Below are positions 9,588 through 17,136 of a stretch of DNA of 53,696 bases, one piece after another. The DNA is from an uncultured Peptoniphilus sp. (lineage in GTDB: Bacteria; Bacillota; Clostridia; Tissierellales; Peptoniphilaceae). Position numbers and translations under genes: made by a program. The notes beneath the pieces are model-generated. The model was given only the letters and a program-made list of their open reading frames with translations, was not told the origin of the DNA and made no database searches. The stretch spans positions 1-53,696 of the forward strand of contig CAMQDG010000003.1 of assembly GCA_946999425.1 (NCBI GenBank). The letters run 5' to 3'. The stretch's first letter is position 1. The number at the start of each line of letters is the position of its first letter.

Positions 9588-10300
9588 AATTTTCAATACT
9601 TACCTTATTTCCTGAATTTGTAAATACTATTAAGGAATACAGTATATTAGGTAGGGCTATCGAAAATAATTTAATTTCACTGGAAGCTGTTAATATTAGA
9701 GAGTTTGCAATAAACAAACATGGTCAAGTTGATGATTACTCTTATGGAGGAGGTCCGGGCATGGTTATGATGGCTGAACCTATTTATAAGAGTATTGAAA
9801 GTGTCAGAAAAGATAATTCTTATGTTGTTTATATGTCGCCGCAGGGAAATACCTTAAATCAAGAAAAAGTTAAGGAACTTTCTAAAAAAGAACATTTAGT
9901 TATTCTTTGTGGACATTATGAAGGAATAGACAATAGAATTATAGAAAATTATATCGATGAAGAAATTTCTATTGGTGATTTTGTATTAACAGGTGGAGAA
10001 TTACCTGCTATGATTTTAGTAGATTCAGTGTCAAGACTTATAGATGGTGTTTTATCCTCAAAAGAGTCTTATGAAGATGAGTCACATTATAAAGGTCTTT
10101 TGGAATATCCTCAATACACAAGACCAAAAGAATTTATGGGATATAAAGTTCCTGATGTGCTTTTAAGCGGAGATCATAAAAAAATTGAAAATTATAGATT
10201 TAAAGAATCTGTTTTAAATACTTTAAGAAAAAGACCGGATATGTTAAACAGATCTTTATCAGAAGAAGAAAAAAATATATTAAATGGAGAAGGGAGGTAA
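9584..10300 (+). CDS. trmD: tRNA (guanine-37-N1)-methyltransferase TrmD
   Basis: A 238-residue SPOUT methyltransferase making m1G37 in tRNAs that read CNN codons, which prevents +1 frameshifting. Hallmarks are the start FSILTLFPEF, DDYSYGGGPGMVMM, the SAM-binding knot VILCGHYEGIDNRI and SIGDFVLTGGELPAM. The ATG overlaps the rimM stop by 4 bases, and rplS follows after 5 bases. Confidence 0.98.
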   Translation: MKFSILTLFPEFVNTIKEYSILGRAIENNLISLEAVNIREFAINKHGQVDDYSYGGGPGMVMMAEPIYKSIESVRKDNSYVVYMSPQGNTLNQEKVKELSKKEHLVILCGHYEGIDNRIIENYIDEEISIGDFVLTGGELPAMILVDSVSRLIDGVLSSKESYEDESHYKGLLEYPQYTRPKEFMGYKVPDVLLSGDHKKIENYRFKESVLNTLRKRPDMLNRSLSEEEKNILNGEGR

Positions 10301-10305
10301 CTTAA

Positions 10306-10653
10306 GTGGATATCATTAAAGCAATAGAACAAGAGCAATTAAGGTCAGATTTACCAAGTTTTAATGTAGGTGATACACTTCAAGTTCACTACAGAATTAT
10401 AGAAGGTTCAAGAGAAAGAATCCAAGTTTTTGAAGGAACTGTTATAAAAATTCAAGGACAAGGCGTTAGAAGAACTTTTACAGTTAGAAGAATTTCTTAC
10501 GGCAGTGGTGTAGAAAGGACTTTTGTGCTTAACTCACCAAGAATTTCTAAACTTGTTGTATCAAGAAAAGGTAAAGTAAGACGTGCTAAGCTATTCTATC
10601 TTAGAGATAGACAAGGTAAAGCAGCTAAAGTTAAAGAAAAAGTTAATTTTTAA
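10306..10653 (+). CDS. rplS: 50S ribosomal protein L19
   Basis: A 115-residue L19 at the 30S-50S interface. It has the conserved FNVGDTLQVHYRIIEGSRER and the basic RRISYGSGVERTF segment. The GTG start at 10306 follows an excellent GGGAGGTAAC site. It is the last gene of the operon and is followed by a terminator; the ylqF-rnhB genes often found next are absent here. Confidence 0.98.
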   Translation: MDIIKAIEQEQLRSDLPSFNVGDTLQVHYRIIEGSRERIQVFEGTVIKIQGQGVRRTFTVRRISYGSGVERTFVLNSPRISKLVVSRKGKVRRAKLFYLRDRQGKAAKVKEKVNF

Positions 10654-10656
10654 TGA

Positions 10657-10682
10657 AATAGGGCTCTTAAGTCCTATTTTTT
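10657..10682 (+). terminator. Intrinsic terminator after rplS
   Basis: A 9-bp stem with one G-T pair (AATAGGGCT with AGTCCTATT, 10657-10665 and 10670-10678) and a 4-base loop leads into a T-rich tail. It closes the ylxM-rplS unit. Confidence 0.85.
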
Positions 10683-10706
10683 CTTTTTGTATTTACTTTT
10701 ATGTTG

Positions 10707-10712
10707 TATAAT
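10707..10712 (+). promoter_or_regulatory. -10 element upstream of the GH18 gene
   Basis: A perfect TATAAT lies 28 bases before the ATG at 10740, with SD GAGGT between. No good -35 is seen at the right distance (TTTTTG at 17 bases), so the promoter is weak or activator-dependent. Confidence 0.5.
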
Positions 10713-10739
10713 TTAGTAAATAACAAAATGAGGTAAAAA

Positions 10740-12386
10740 ATGAAGAAAATATTAATAAGTTTATTATTTATAATAATAATTCTTGCTGGTGGTTTTTTTT
10801 ATTTATTTAATAAAAAAGGTTCAAGGCAAACAAGTACAAAATATAATGATTTTTCATTTATTTGTGAGGCAGACGATGTTGATAAATCAGACTTTGATAG
10901 AATAGATGGACAATTCTATCTATCACTTGATTTTATAAAAAATAAAATTGATAAAGATGTTTTTTACGATGAAAATGAAAAAGTAATAACATTTACAAAT
11001 TCTAAAGGAACAAAAAGAATACCTATAGACTCTGATAAAGCAATCTTTAATAATAAGGAAATATTATTAAGAGATCCTGCAATTATAAAAAATTCAAAAG
11101 TATATGTTCCAATAGAAGCTTTTATTTATGATTACCCTTTGGACTTGAGATATATTGAAGAGCTTAAGCTTTTAATTATGGATTATAAAAATGTAAAGCA
11201 TCCTTTAGGAAAACTTAAAGGATCCGGAACTAATATGAGAGAAGATGCTTCTATGCAATCGCCTATAGTTAAAAATTTAAAAGGTGATGAAGAAATAATT
11301 GTTTTCGGAGAAGATAAAGATTGGTATAAAGTAAGAATTAAGGATGGATATGCAGGATATATAAATAAAAGTTTGCTTGAAGTTGATTTTAATGGAGAAA
11401 AATTTTCAAGTAAAGTTGATTTAACAAAAGAGGCCAAGAGGCCTCTTAATTTAACTTGGGATTATACTTATGGACCACAATCTCAAATAAGTATAAATAA
11501 CATTACTTATATTCCTGGGGTAAATACTATATGTCCTACTTGGTTTTCATTAAAAAATGGAAGTGGAGATTTAATTGACAGGGGAAACATAGATTACGTA
11601 ACTAAATATAAAAATTTAGGAATTGATGTTTGGGGTTATTTAGATAACTCTTTTGATGCTGAAATCACAAATAAAGCCTTAAGTTCAACTAAGACAAGAG
11701 AAAAAATAATATCAGGAACAATGGAACTTTTAAATAAATATGGACTTAAGGGTTTAAATATAGATTTTGAACACCTAACTACAAAGGAAAGAGATTTACT
11801 TAACCAATTTTTAAAAGAGATATATGCTATCTGTAGGGTTAATAAAATAACTTTAAGTGTAGATGTTACTCCACAAATTTCAAAAGATGTTAATAAAGAA
11901 GTTTATGATAGGAAAGTAATTGCCAATAACTGTGATTATGTCATGCTAATGGCTTATGATCAACACTGGAGTAGCTCTGACAAGGCAGGAAGTGTTGCTG
12001 AATATAAATGGGTAGAAGGAAATATTAACAACTTATTAAGACAAATTCCGGGTGATAAATTTATACTTTGTGTTCCTTTATACACAAGGGTGTGGTCAAT
12101 TGATAAAAATAATAAAGTGTCATCACAAAGTATAGGGATGAAAGAAGTTCAAAATATAATTTCAAGTAAGAATTTAAAAAGTACATTTGATGATGTAGCA
12201 AAACAAAATTATGTTGAATATGAAGATGGGAATTTGACAAAGAAGATTTGGATTGAAGATGAGTATTCACTTTCTCACAAGGCATCTTTAATTAATAAAT
12301 ATAATTTAGCGGGTATTGCTTCATGGAGAAAGGGTTTTGAAACACCTTATATATGGTCTGTAATTAAGGATTCTCTCAACTATTAA
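10740..12386 (+). CDS. Secreted SH3-domain / GH18 glycosidase
   Basis: A 548-residue exported or membrane-anchored protein. Residues 5-22 are a hydrophobic signal or anchor. Residues 50-150 resemble the copper-amine-oxidase-like stalk domain of clostridial wall proteins. A bacterial SH3 domain (about 158-215, GSGTNMREDA through GYAGYINKSLLEV) is followed by a GH18 barrel (about 235-545). The catalytic motif is GLNIDFE with Glu344 as the acid; the usual DxxDxDxE is reduced to NIDFE. MLMAYDQHW and the final GIASWRKGFE match YaaH/YdhD-type peptidoglycan N-acetylglucosaminidases. It has no obvious operon partners. Wall hydrolysis is inferred. Confidence 0.88.
   Translation: MKKILISLLFIIIILAGGFFYLFNKKGSRQTSTKYNDFSFICEADDVDKSDFDRIDGQFYLSLDFIKNKIDKDVFYDENEKVITFTNSKGTKRIPIDSDKAIFNNKEILLRDPAIIKNSKVYVPIEAFIYDYPLDLRYIEELKLLIMDYKNVKHPLGKLKGSGTNMREDASMQSPIVKNLKGDEEIIVFGEDKDWYKVRIKDGYAGYINKSLLEVDFNGEKFSSKVDLTKEAKRPLNLTWDYTYGPQSQISINNITYIPGVNTICPTWFSLKNGSGDLIDRGNIDYVTKYKNLGIDVWGYLDNSFDAEITNKALSSTKTREKIISGTMELLNKYGLKGLNIDFEHLTTKERDLLNQFLKEIYAICRVNKITLSVDVTPQISKDVNKEVYDRKVIANNCDYVMLMAYDQHWSSSDKAGSVAEYKWVEGNINNLLRQIPGDKFILCVPLYTRVWSIDKNNKVSSQSIGMKEVQNIISSKNLKSTFDDVAKQNYVEYEDGNLTKKIWIEDEYSLSHKASLINKYNLAGIASWRKGFETPYIWSVIKDSLNY
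11428..11447 (+). other. Intragenic hairpin in the GH18 gene
   Basis: AAGAGGCC (11428-11435) and GGCCTCTT (11440-11447) form a perfect 8-bp, GC-rich stem with an AAGA loop. It lies in the linker between the SH3 and GH18 domains, where codon choice is free. Confidence 0.5.
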
Positions 12387-12389
12387 TAT

Positions 12390-12418
12390 TTGACAAATTT
12401 TTTCACTTTAAATATAAT
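12390..12418 (+). promoter_or_regulatory. Consensus promoter for the phospholipase-C-like gene
   Basis: A perfect TTGACA (12390-12395) and TATAAT (12413-12418) are 17 bases apart and begin 4 bases after the stop of the GH18 gene. No terminator separates the two genes. The transcript would start near 12425, so the leader before the coding region is under 25 bases. Confidence 0.92.
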
Positions 12419-12438
12419 AAAAACAGTTTTGAAAGAGG

Positions 12439-13068
12439 GTGTTTATAATTTTAGCTGAAACACATAAAATCATTGCTGAAAAAATTTATGAAAATGTTCA
12501 AAAAAAATATAATCTTAATTTAGATTTAGATAAATTAAAATGGGGAAGTGTAGCACCTGATTACCTTCCTTACTATAAACTTCATAGACACTATTATGAT
12601 GAAAGCATAGAATTTATTGTAAGTGAAATTATTTCTTTAATATACATTTCAAGGTATGTTAATCTTTATGAAATGAAACCTGTTTTTAAAAAATATTTTA
12701 GTAAAAAATTAGGGATTATTTCCCATTACCTTTGTGATTTCACTTGCTGGCCTCATGCAAATAGAATTACATTTACAACAAATATGCGACAACACATAAA
12801 ATATGAAAATGATTTAAATGAGTTTGCAAAAAAATTTAAATTCAATAACTATGAAATTAATATTTATGATATTAAAATTGAAGAAGAAGTTACTTTGAGA
12901 GAACAAATATTTTCTTATATTGAAAAGATCATTAATATTTATAAATCTGGGGAATCTTCATATTCCTGTGATTTAAATTTTGGACTTTCTTTAAGTAACT
13001 TTATTGTAGAGTTCACATTAGAAAGTGTATTCTCCTATTGTGGAGAAATTGAAGTTCAACTTGTGTAG
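12439..13068 (+). CDS. Zinc-dependent phospholipase C family protein
   Basis: About 209 residues matching the S1/P1-nuclease-like zinc-dependent phospholipase C fold. Likely metal ligands are in AETHKIIAEKI near the N-terminus, WGSVAPDY with HRHYYDES, and the strongly conserved HYLCDFTCWPHA. No signal peptide is seen, so this is probably a cytoplasmic or membrane-associated hydrolase of unknown substrate. The start is doubtful. GTG 12439 is the only standard codon, but it overlaps the SD-like GAAAGAGGGTG (12431-12441); SD spacing points instead to ATA 12445 or ATT 12448. It ends at a hairpin terminator. Confidence 0.8.
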   Translation: MFIILAETHKIIAEKIYENVQKKYNLNLDLDKLKWGSVAPDYLPYYKLHRHYYDESIEFIVSEIISLIYISRYVNLYEMKPVFKKYFSKKLGIISHYLCDFTCWPHANRITFTTNMRQHIKYENDLNEFAKKFKFNNYEINIYDIKIEEEVTLREQIFSYIEKIINIYKSGESSYSCDLNFGLSLSNFIVEFTLESVFSYCGEIEVQLV

Positions 13069-13071
13069 AAT

Positions 13072-13097
13072 CTTTCACCTTTTGGTGAAAGTTTTTT
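13072..13097 (+). terminator. Hairpin terminator between the PLC-like gene and asnA
   Basis: A perfect 8-bp stem (CTTTCACC with GGTGAAAG), a TTTT loop and six T's. It begins 4 bases after the PLC-like stop and ends 20 bases before the asnA ATG. Confidence 0.9.
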
Positions 13098-13117
13098 ATT
13101 TTAAATATGGAGGACAT

Positions 13118-14116
13118 ATGAGAAGCAATTCAAATGCAACAAAATTAGATTTAAAAGAAACTCAATTGGCAATTAAGACATTAAAAGATTATTTTCAACA
13201 GGAACTTGCAAATACTTTAAATCTTGCAAGAGTTTCCGCTCCCTTAATGGTAAGACCGGAAACAGGACTTAATGATAATTTAAATGGCGTTGAAAAACCT
13301 GTAAATTTTAAAGTAAATCAAGGCAAAATAAATGTGGAAATTGTTCAATCTTTAGCAAAATGGAAAAGAAATGCCTTAAAAGAATATGGATTTCATGTCT
13401 ATGAAGGTCTTTATACAGACATGAATGCTATAAGACCTGATGAAACCTTAGATAACGTTCATTCAATTTATGTTGACCAATGGGATTGGGAAAAGATTAT
13501 TAAAGTTGAAGATAGAAATAAGGACTATTTAAGATTGATTGTAAAAGAAATATTTGAAGTTTTTAAAATAACTGAAAATTATATCAACCATGTTTATCCT
13601 TACATTTTAAAGAAAAAATTACCTGAAGATATATTTTTTATAACTTCACAAGAATTGGAAGATATGTATCCGAATCTTAGCCCTAAAGAAAGAGAAAATA
13701 CAATAGCAAAAGAAAAAAAAGCTGTTTTTATTGAAGAAATAGGAAATGTTTTAAAATCAGGAAATAAACATGATGATAGAAGTCCTGATTATGATGACTG
13801 GTCTTTGAATGGAGATATTTTATTTTGGGATGAAGTGTTAGGAAGTGCTTTGGAGCTTTCCAGCATGGGAATAAGAGTTTCAAAAGATTCTCTACTTGAC
13901 CAACTAAAAAAAGATAATAAAATGGAAAGAATTGAAATGCCTTACCACCAAGATATTATAAATGAAAAATTACCTTATACAATAGGTGGTGGCATAGGAC
14001 AATCAAGGCTTTGTATGTTTTTTTTAGAAAAAGGGCACATTGGAGAAGTTCAAGCCGGTATCTGGGATGAAAACACTAAAAATTTCTCAAAAGAAAATGG
14101 GATTGTATTACTATAA
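13118..14116 (+). CDS. asnA: Aspartate-ammonia ligase AsnA
   Basis: A 332-residue ammonia-dependent asparagine synthetase, a class II aminoacyl-tRNA-synthetase-like fold that adenylates aspartate. Recognisable segments are LNLARVSAPLMV, NGVEKPVNF, WKRNALKEYGF, DQWDWEK and the C-terminal YTIGGGIGQSRLCM. The ATG at 13118 follows TGGAGGA with good spacing; the open frame extends to 13025 but that part overlaps the previous gene and is not AsnA-like. No promoter is evident in the 20 bases between the upstream terminator and the start. Confidence 0.97.
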   Translation: MRSNSNATKLDLKETQLAIKTLKDYFQQELANTLNLARVSAPLMVRPETGLNDNLNGVEKPVNFKVNQGKINVEIVQSLAKWKRNALKEYGFHVYEGLYTDMNAIRPDETLDNVHSIYVDQWDWEKIIKVEDRNKDYLRLIVKEIFEVFKITENYINHVYPYILKKKLPEDIFFITSQELEDMYPNLSPKERENTIAKEKKAVFIEEIGNVLKSGNKHDDRSPDYDDWSLNGDILFWDEVLGSALELSSMGIRVSKDSLLDQLKKDNKMERIEMPYHQDIINEKLPYTIGGGIGQSRLCMFFLEKGHIGEVQAGIWDENTKNFSKENGIVLL

Positions 14117-14153
14117 TTTTTAAATAAGATTTTAATATTTAATTTATTTTTGC

Positions 14154-14184
14154 TTAACAATTACCCCCTTGTTTGTTGTATAAT
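14154..14184 (+). promoter_or_regulatory. Promoter of the unrecognised gene at 14216
   Basis: -35 TTAACA (14154-14159) and perfect -10 TATAAT (14179-14184), with a 19-base spacer that is slightly long. The -10 sits inside an inverted repeat (14164-14208). Confidence 0.7.
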
Positions 14185-14208
14185 ATTAAGTACGATAAAC
14201 AACGGGGG
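14164..14208 (+). repeat. Inverted repeat bracketing the -10 and including the SD
   Basis: The left arm CCCCCTTGTTT (14164-14174) pairs with the right arm AAACAACGGGGG (14197-14208) over 11 bp with one bulged C. The interval holds TATAAT and the likely transcript start near 14191. The right arm's G run is the SD of the gene at 14216. Runs of five C and five G stand out in this AT-rich DNA. Confidence 0.75.
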
Positions 14209-14215
14209 ATTTATT

Positions 14216-14977
14216 TTGGCAAATAATGCTGCAAGAATAAAACAAAAAAACAGGTCTTACTGTTTTAATAATATAAAGAATTTTCTAATGGATAAATTTT
14301 TGCTTGATAATGATGTTGATTCAATAAATATTCTGCTCAACATGTATAATATAGAAAATTCAATAAGTTTTGTTGCACCTTCTTACATATCAATAAAAAA
14401 TTTGAAAAAAGATTTGATTCATTTTTTTAGATATAAGGTTGACAATGAACTTATGGTAAATAATATTTCAAGCCTTATTCATGATGATATAAATAGATTT
14501 GAACTTTCAATGTATCTTGAAGGGTATAGAGGTGGATTTTGCAATAAGGAGTTTGCTAATAAGCTTGAATGTTTGGCTTTTAAATACCTTGATATTCAAA
14601 AAATTTATAGTTTGAAAAAACTTTTTAATTATGAATTTTCAAATGAAGAAATTTTAAATTTAAAAAAATATGTTAACAAAGAATTAAATAGGGATTCTGG
14701 CTTGAAGAAACAAATTAAAATTTTGATTTATAAATTTGATACTAATCTATTAAAAAAGAAAATTTACGTTCTTAATTCCTATTTAGACAGACAAATAATG
14801 ATAAATATTAATTCAAACGAAAGTAAATTTATTGATTCCGGGCAACCTCTTAATCATGAAGAACTTATGGGTTTAAATAGAAAAATTATAAAATTTTTAT
14901 TTAAAGATTCTCTTAAAGTTTATAAAATAGGATTTTGGGATGGGGTTAATGATAGAGTTTTAAAGAGATACAAATAA
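14216..14977 (+). CDS. Uncharacterised protein, 253 residues
   Basis: I do not recognise this family. TTG 14216 is preferred because GGGGG (14204-14208) lies 7 bases upstream and the predicted transcript start (near 14191) lies downstream of the alternative start at 14150. The protein is basic, has no signal peptide or membrane segment, and is predicted mostly helical. Two glycine-aromatic segments stand out: MYLEGYRGGFCNKEFANKLE in the middle and YKIGFWDGVNDRVLKRYK at the extreme C-terminus. The N-terminus is basic (ARIKQKNR). It is a single-gene unit between asnA and ruvC, with its own promoter and terminator. Confidence 0.75.
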   Translation: MANNAARIKQKNRSYCFNNIKNFLMDKFLLDNDVDSINILLNMYNIENSISFVAPSYISIKNLKKDLIHFFRYKVDNELMVNNISSLIHDDINRFELSMYLEGYRGGFCNKEFANKLECLAFKYLDIQKIYSLKKLFNYEFSNEEILNLKKYVNKELNRDSGLKKQIKILIYKFDTNLLKKKIYVLNSYLDRQIMININSNESKFIDSGQPLNHEELMGLNRKIIKFLFKDSLKVYKIGFWDGVNDRVLKRYK

Positions 14978-15005
14978 CTAAGTTTTAAAACTTAGTTATT
15001 TTTTT
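14973..15005 (+). terminator. Perfect-palindrome terminator before ruvC
   Basis: Positions 14973-15000 form a perfect 28-base palindrome followed by more T's. It overlaps the stop codon of the upstream gene and ends 9 bases before the ruvC ATG. Confidence 0.88.
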
Positions 15006-15014
15006 AAGGTGATT

Positions 15015-15509
15015 ATGAGAATATTAGGCATAGACCCGGGACTTGCTCTTGTGGGCTACGGTATAGTTGATTTTGTTGGAAACACATATAAAGTTATTGA
15101 TTACGGAGTTATAGAAACAATTGCAGGCGTTCCATTTCCCACAAGACTAACAGAAATTTATACAAATTTAAATAACTTGCTTGAAAAATATAAGCCTGAT
15201 GATATAGCTTTTGAAGAATTATTTTTCAATAAAAATGTAAAAACTGCAATAAAAGTTGCTCAAGCAAGAGGTGTTGAGGTTTTGTGTGCAAAATTATTCA
15301 GAAAAGAAGTTTATGAATATACTCCTCTTCAAATTAAACAGGCTATAGTAGGCTATGGAAGAGCAGAAAAAAAGCAAGTTCAGGAAATGGTAAAAATAAT
15401 TTTAAATTTAAAAGAAATACCTAAGCCGGACGATGCAGCAGATGCTTTGGCAGTTTGTATTACTCATGGAAGTTCTCTTAAATTTAAAGAAAATTTTATT
15501 ATGAGGTAA
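15015..15509 (+). CDS. ruvC: Holliday junction resolvase RuvC
   Basis: A 164-residue RNase H-fold endonuclease that resolves Holliday junctions bound by RuvAB. The acidic catalytic set is visible: Asp7 in ILGIDPG, Glu67 in AFEELFF, and Asp140/Asp143 in KPDDAADALA. The ATG at 15015 follows AAGGTG (15006-15011); an in-frame GTG at 15009 falls inside that site and is rejected. ruvA follows after 2 bases. Confidence 0.97.
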   Translation: MRILGIDPGLALVGYGIVDFVGNTYKVIDYGVIETIAGVPFPTRLTEIYTNLNNLLEKYKPDDIAFEELFFNKNVKTAIKVAQARGVEVLCAKLFRKEVYEYTPLQIKQAIVGYGRAEKKQVQEMVKIILNLKEIPKPDDAADALAVCITHGSSLKFKENFIMR

Positions 15510-15511
15510 AT

Positions 15512-16111
15512 ATGATAGAATTAGTAATAGGAAAAATTGAAGAAATAAATGAAAATTCAATATTAGTTGTAAATCAGGGAATTGGTTATTGTATATTTAT
15601 TAATAATAGGGAATCTAAAAATTTAACAATTCATGAGGAAATAAAGATTTATACAAGTATGATTGTAAGAGAAGATGATATTTCTCTTTATGGATTTTTA
15701 TCAAAAGATGAGAGGAGAATTTTTAAACTTTTAATAACGGTATCTGGAATAGGTCCTAAAGTTGCTATGGGTATAATGAGTGAACTTAATCAAAATGATG
15801 TAAGAAATTCAATCTTAACTTCAGATATAAATAAATTACAAAGTGCACCTGGCGTAGGTAAAAAAACAGCTCAAAGAATAATTCTTGAGTTAAAAGATAA
15901 AATAGCTAAAATTAATTTTGAAGATCCTTTAGAAGCTTTTATAGGTAATGAAGATGATTTTGATGTCGTAAGCTCAGATAATGAAGTTGTTGAAGCTCTT
16001 GTTAGTCTTGGTTATAATAGTAATGAGGCTAAAAATGCCTTGAGGAGTATAGATGCTAATTTACCTATAGAGATTCAAATCAGAGAAGCTCTTAAGGTTA
16101 TAGGAAGGTAA
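15512..16111 (+). CDS. ruvA: Holliday junction DNA helicase subunit RuvA
   Basis: A 199-residue junction-binding protein. Domain I is an OB fold (VIGKIEEINENSILV). Domain II has two helix-hairpin-helix motifs, LITVSGIGPKVAMGIMS and LQSAPGVGKKTAQRIILELK. A flexible acidic linker and C-terminal domain III (VVEALVSLGYNSNEAKNAL) contact RuvB. It sits in a ruvC-ruvA-ruvB run with 2-base gaps. Confidence 0.98.
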   Translation: MIELVIGKIEEINENSILVVNQGIGYCIFINNRESKNLTIHEEIKIYTSMIVREDDISLYGFLSKDERRIFKLLITVSGIGPKVAMGIMSELNQNDVRNSILTSDINKLQSAPGVGKKTAQRIILELKDKIAKINFEDPLEAFIGNEDDFDVVSSDNEVVEALVSLGYNSNEAKNALRSIDANLPIEIQIREALKVIGR

Positions 16112-16113
16112 TT

Positions 16114-17136
16114 ATGGAAGATAGACTTGTGGAACCCAGCTTTTCTCCCACAGAAGACCAATCAGAAATAGGCATTAGACCAAAATGGCTTAATGAATAT
16201 ATTGGACAAGAAAAAGCTAAAGAAAAATTAAAAATTTTTATTGAGGCTGCCAAAAATAGAAAAGAGTCTTTGGATCATTGTCTTTTAAACGGTCCTCCAG
16301 GACTTGGAAAAACGACCTTAGCAAATATAATAGCTAATGAAATGGGTGTAAATATTAAGGTTACTAGCGGTCCTGCAATTGAACGTCAGGGAGATTTAGC
16401 AAGTATACTTACAAATCTTAATGAAGATGATGTTTTGTTTATAGATGAAATTCATAGAATTAATAAATCTGTTGAGGAAATACTGTATCCTGCTATGGAA
16501 GACTATGTACTTGATATAATAATAGGCAAAGGACCCAGTGCAAGATCTATAAGGCTTGACCTTTCAAAATTCACTTTAATAGGAGCAACTACAAGGGCCG
16601 GACAACTTTCAAATCCTCTTCGTGACAGATTTGGTGTAATATTAAACTTAGACTTATATGATATTGAAAGTTTAACAAAAATTATTATGAGATCTGCTGA
16701 AATTTTAAATATAGGAATTGAGCCGGAAGGTGCAAAAAAAATTGCAGTTAGAAGTAGAGGAACTCCAAGAATTGCAAACAGACTTTTAAAAAGAGTAAGA
16801 GATTATGCTGAAGTTAAAGAAGATGGAGTAATAACTGAGAAAGTTGCAGAAAGAGGTTTAAATCTATTGGAAATAGATAGATACGGTCTTGATGCATTAG
16901 ATAGAAAAATAATTCAAGTTATGATAGAAAATTATGGGGGAAAGCCTGTAGGTATTGATGCAATAGCTGCATCAGTTGGGGAAGAAAAAATCACTATTGA
17001 AGATGCCTATGAACCATATCTTCTTCAAATAGGATTTATTAATAGAACTCCAAGAGGAAGAGTTCCAACAGAGCTTGCCTACAAGCACTTTAACATTCCT
17101 TATAATAATGACAATGAACAGGAGAAGTTTTTATGA
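16114..17136 (+). CDS. ruvB: Holliday junction DNA helicase motor RuvB
   Basis: A 340-residue AAA+ ATPase that drives branch migration with RuvA. It has RPKWLNEYIGQEK, Walker A GPPGLGKTT (60-68), Walker B VLFIDEIHR, sensor 1 GATTRAG, arginine finger region NPLRDRFG and the C-terminal winged helix ending QIGFINRTPRGR. Its last 4 bases overlap the start of the SpoIID-domain gene. Confidence 0.98.
   Translation: MEDRLVEPSFSPTEDQSEIGIRPKWLNEYIGQEKAKEKLKIFIEAAKNRKESLDHCLLNGPPGLGKTTLANIIANEMGVNIKVTSGPAIERQGDLASILTNLNEDDVLFIDEIHRINKSVEEILYPAMEDYVLDIIIGKGPSARSIRLDLSKFTLIGATTRAGQLSNPLRDRFGVILNLDLYDIESLTKIIMRSAEILNIGIEPEGAKKIAVRSRGTPRIANRLLKRVRDYAEVKEDGVITEKVAERGLNLLEIDRYGLDALDRKIIQVMIENYGGKPVGIDAIAASVGEEKITIEDAYEPYLLQIGFINRTPRGRVPTELAYKHFNIPYNNDNEQEKFL

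Noticed and set aside
12387..13117. T-box or other riboswitch controlling asnA
   Set aside because: The upstream region is coding, and no T-box core sequence or antiterminator pair was found; only a simple terminator is present.
13025..13117. N-terminal extension of asnA to 13025
   Set aside because: It overlaps the PLC-like gene and a terminator, and the sequence is unlike AsnA.
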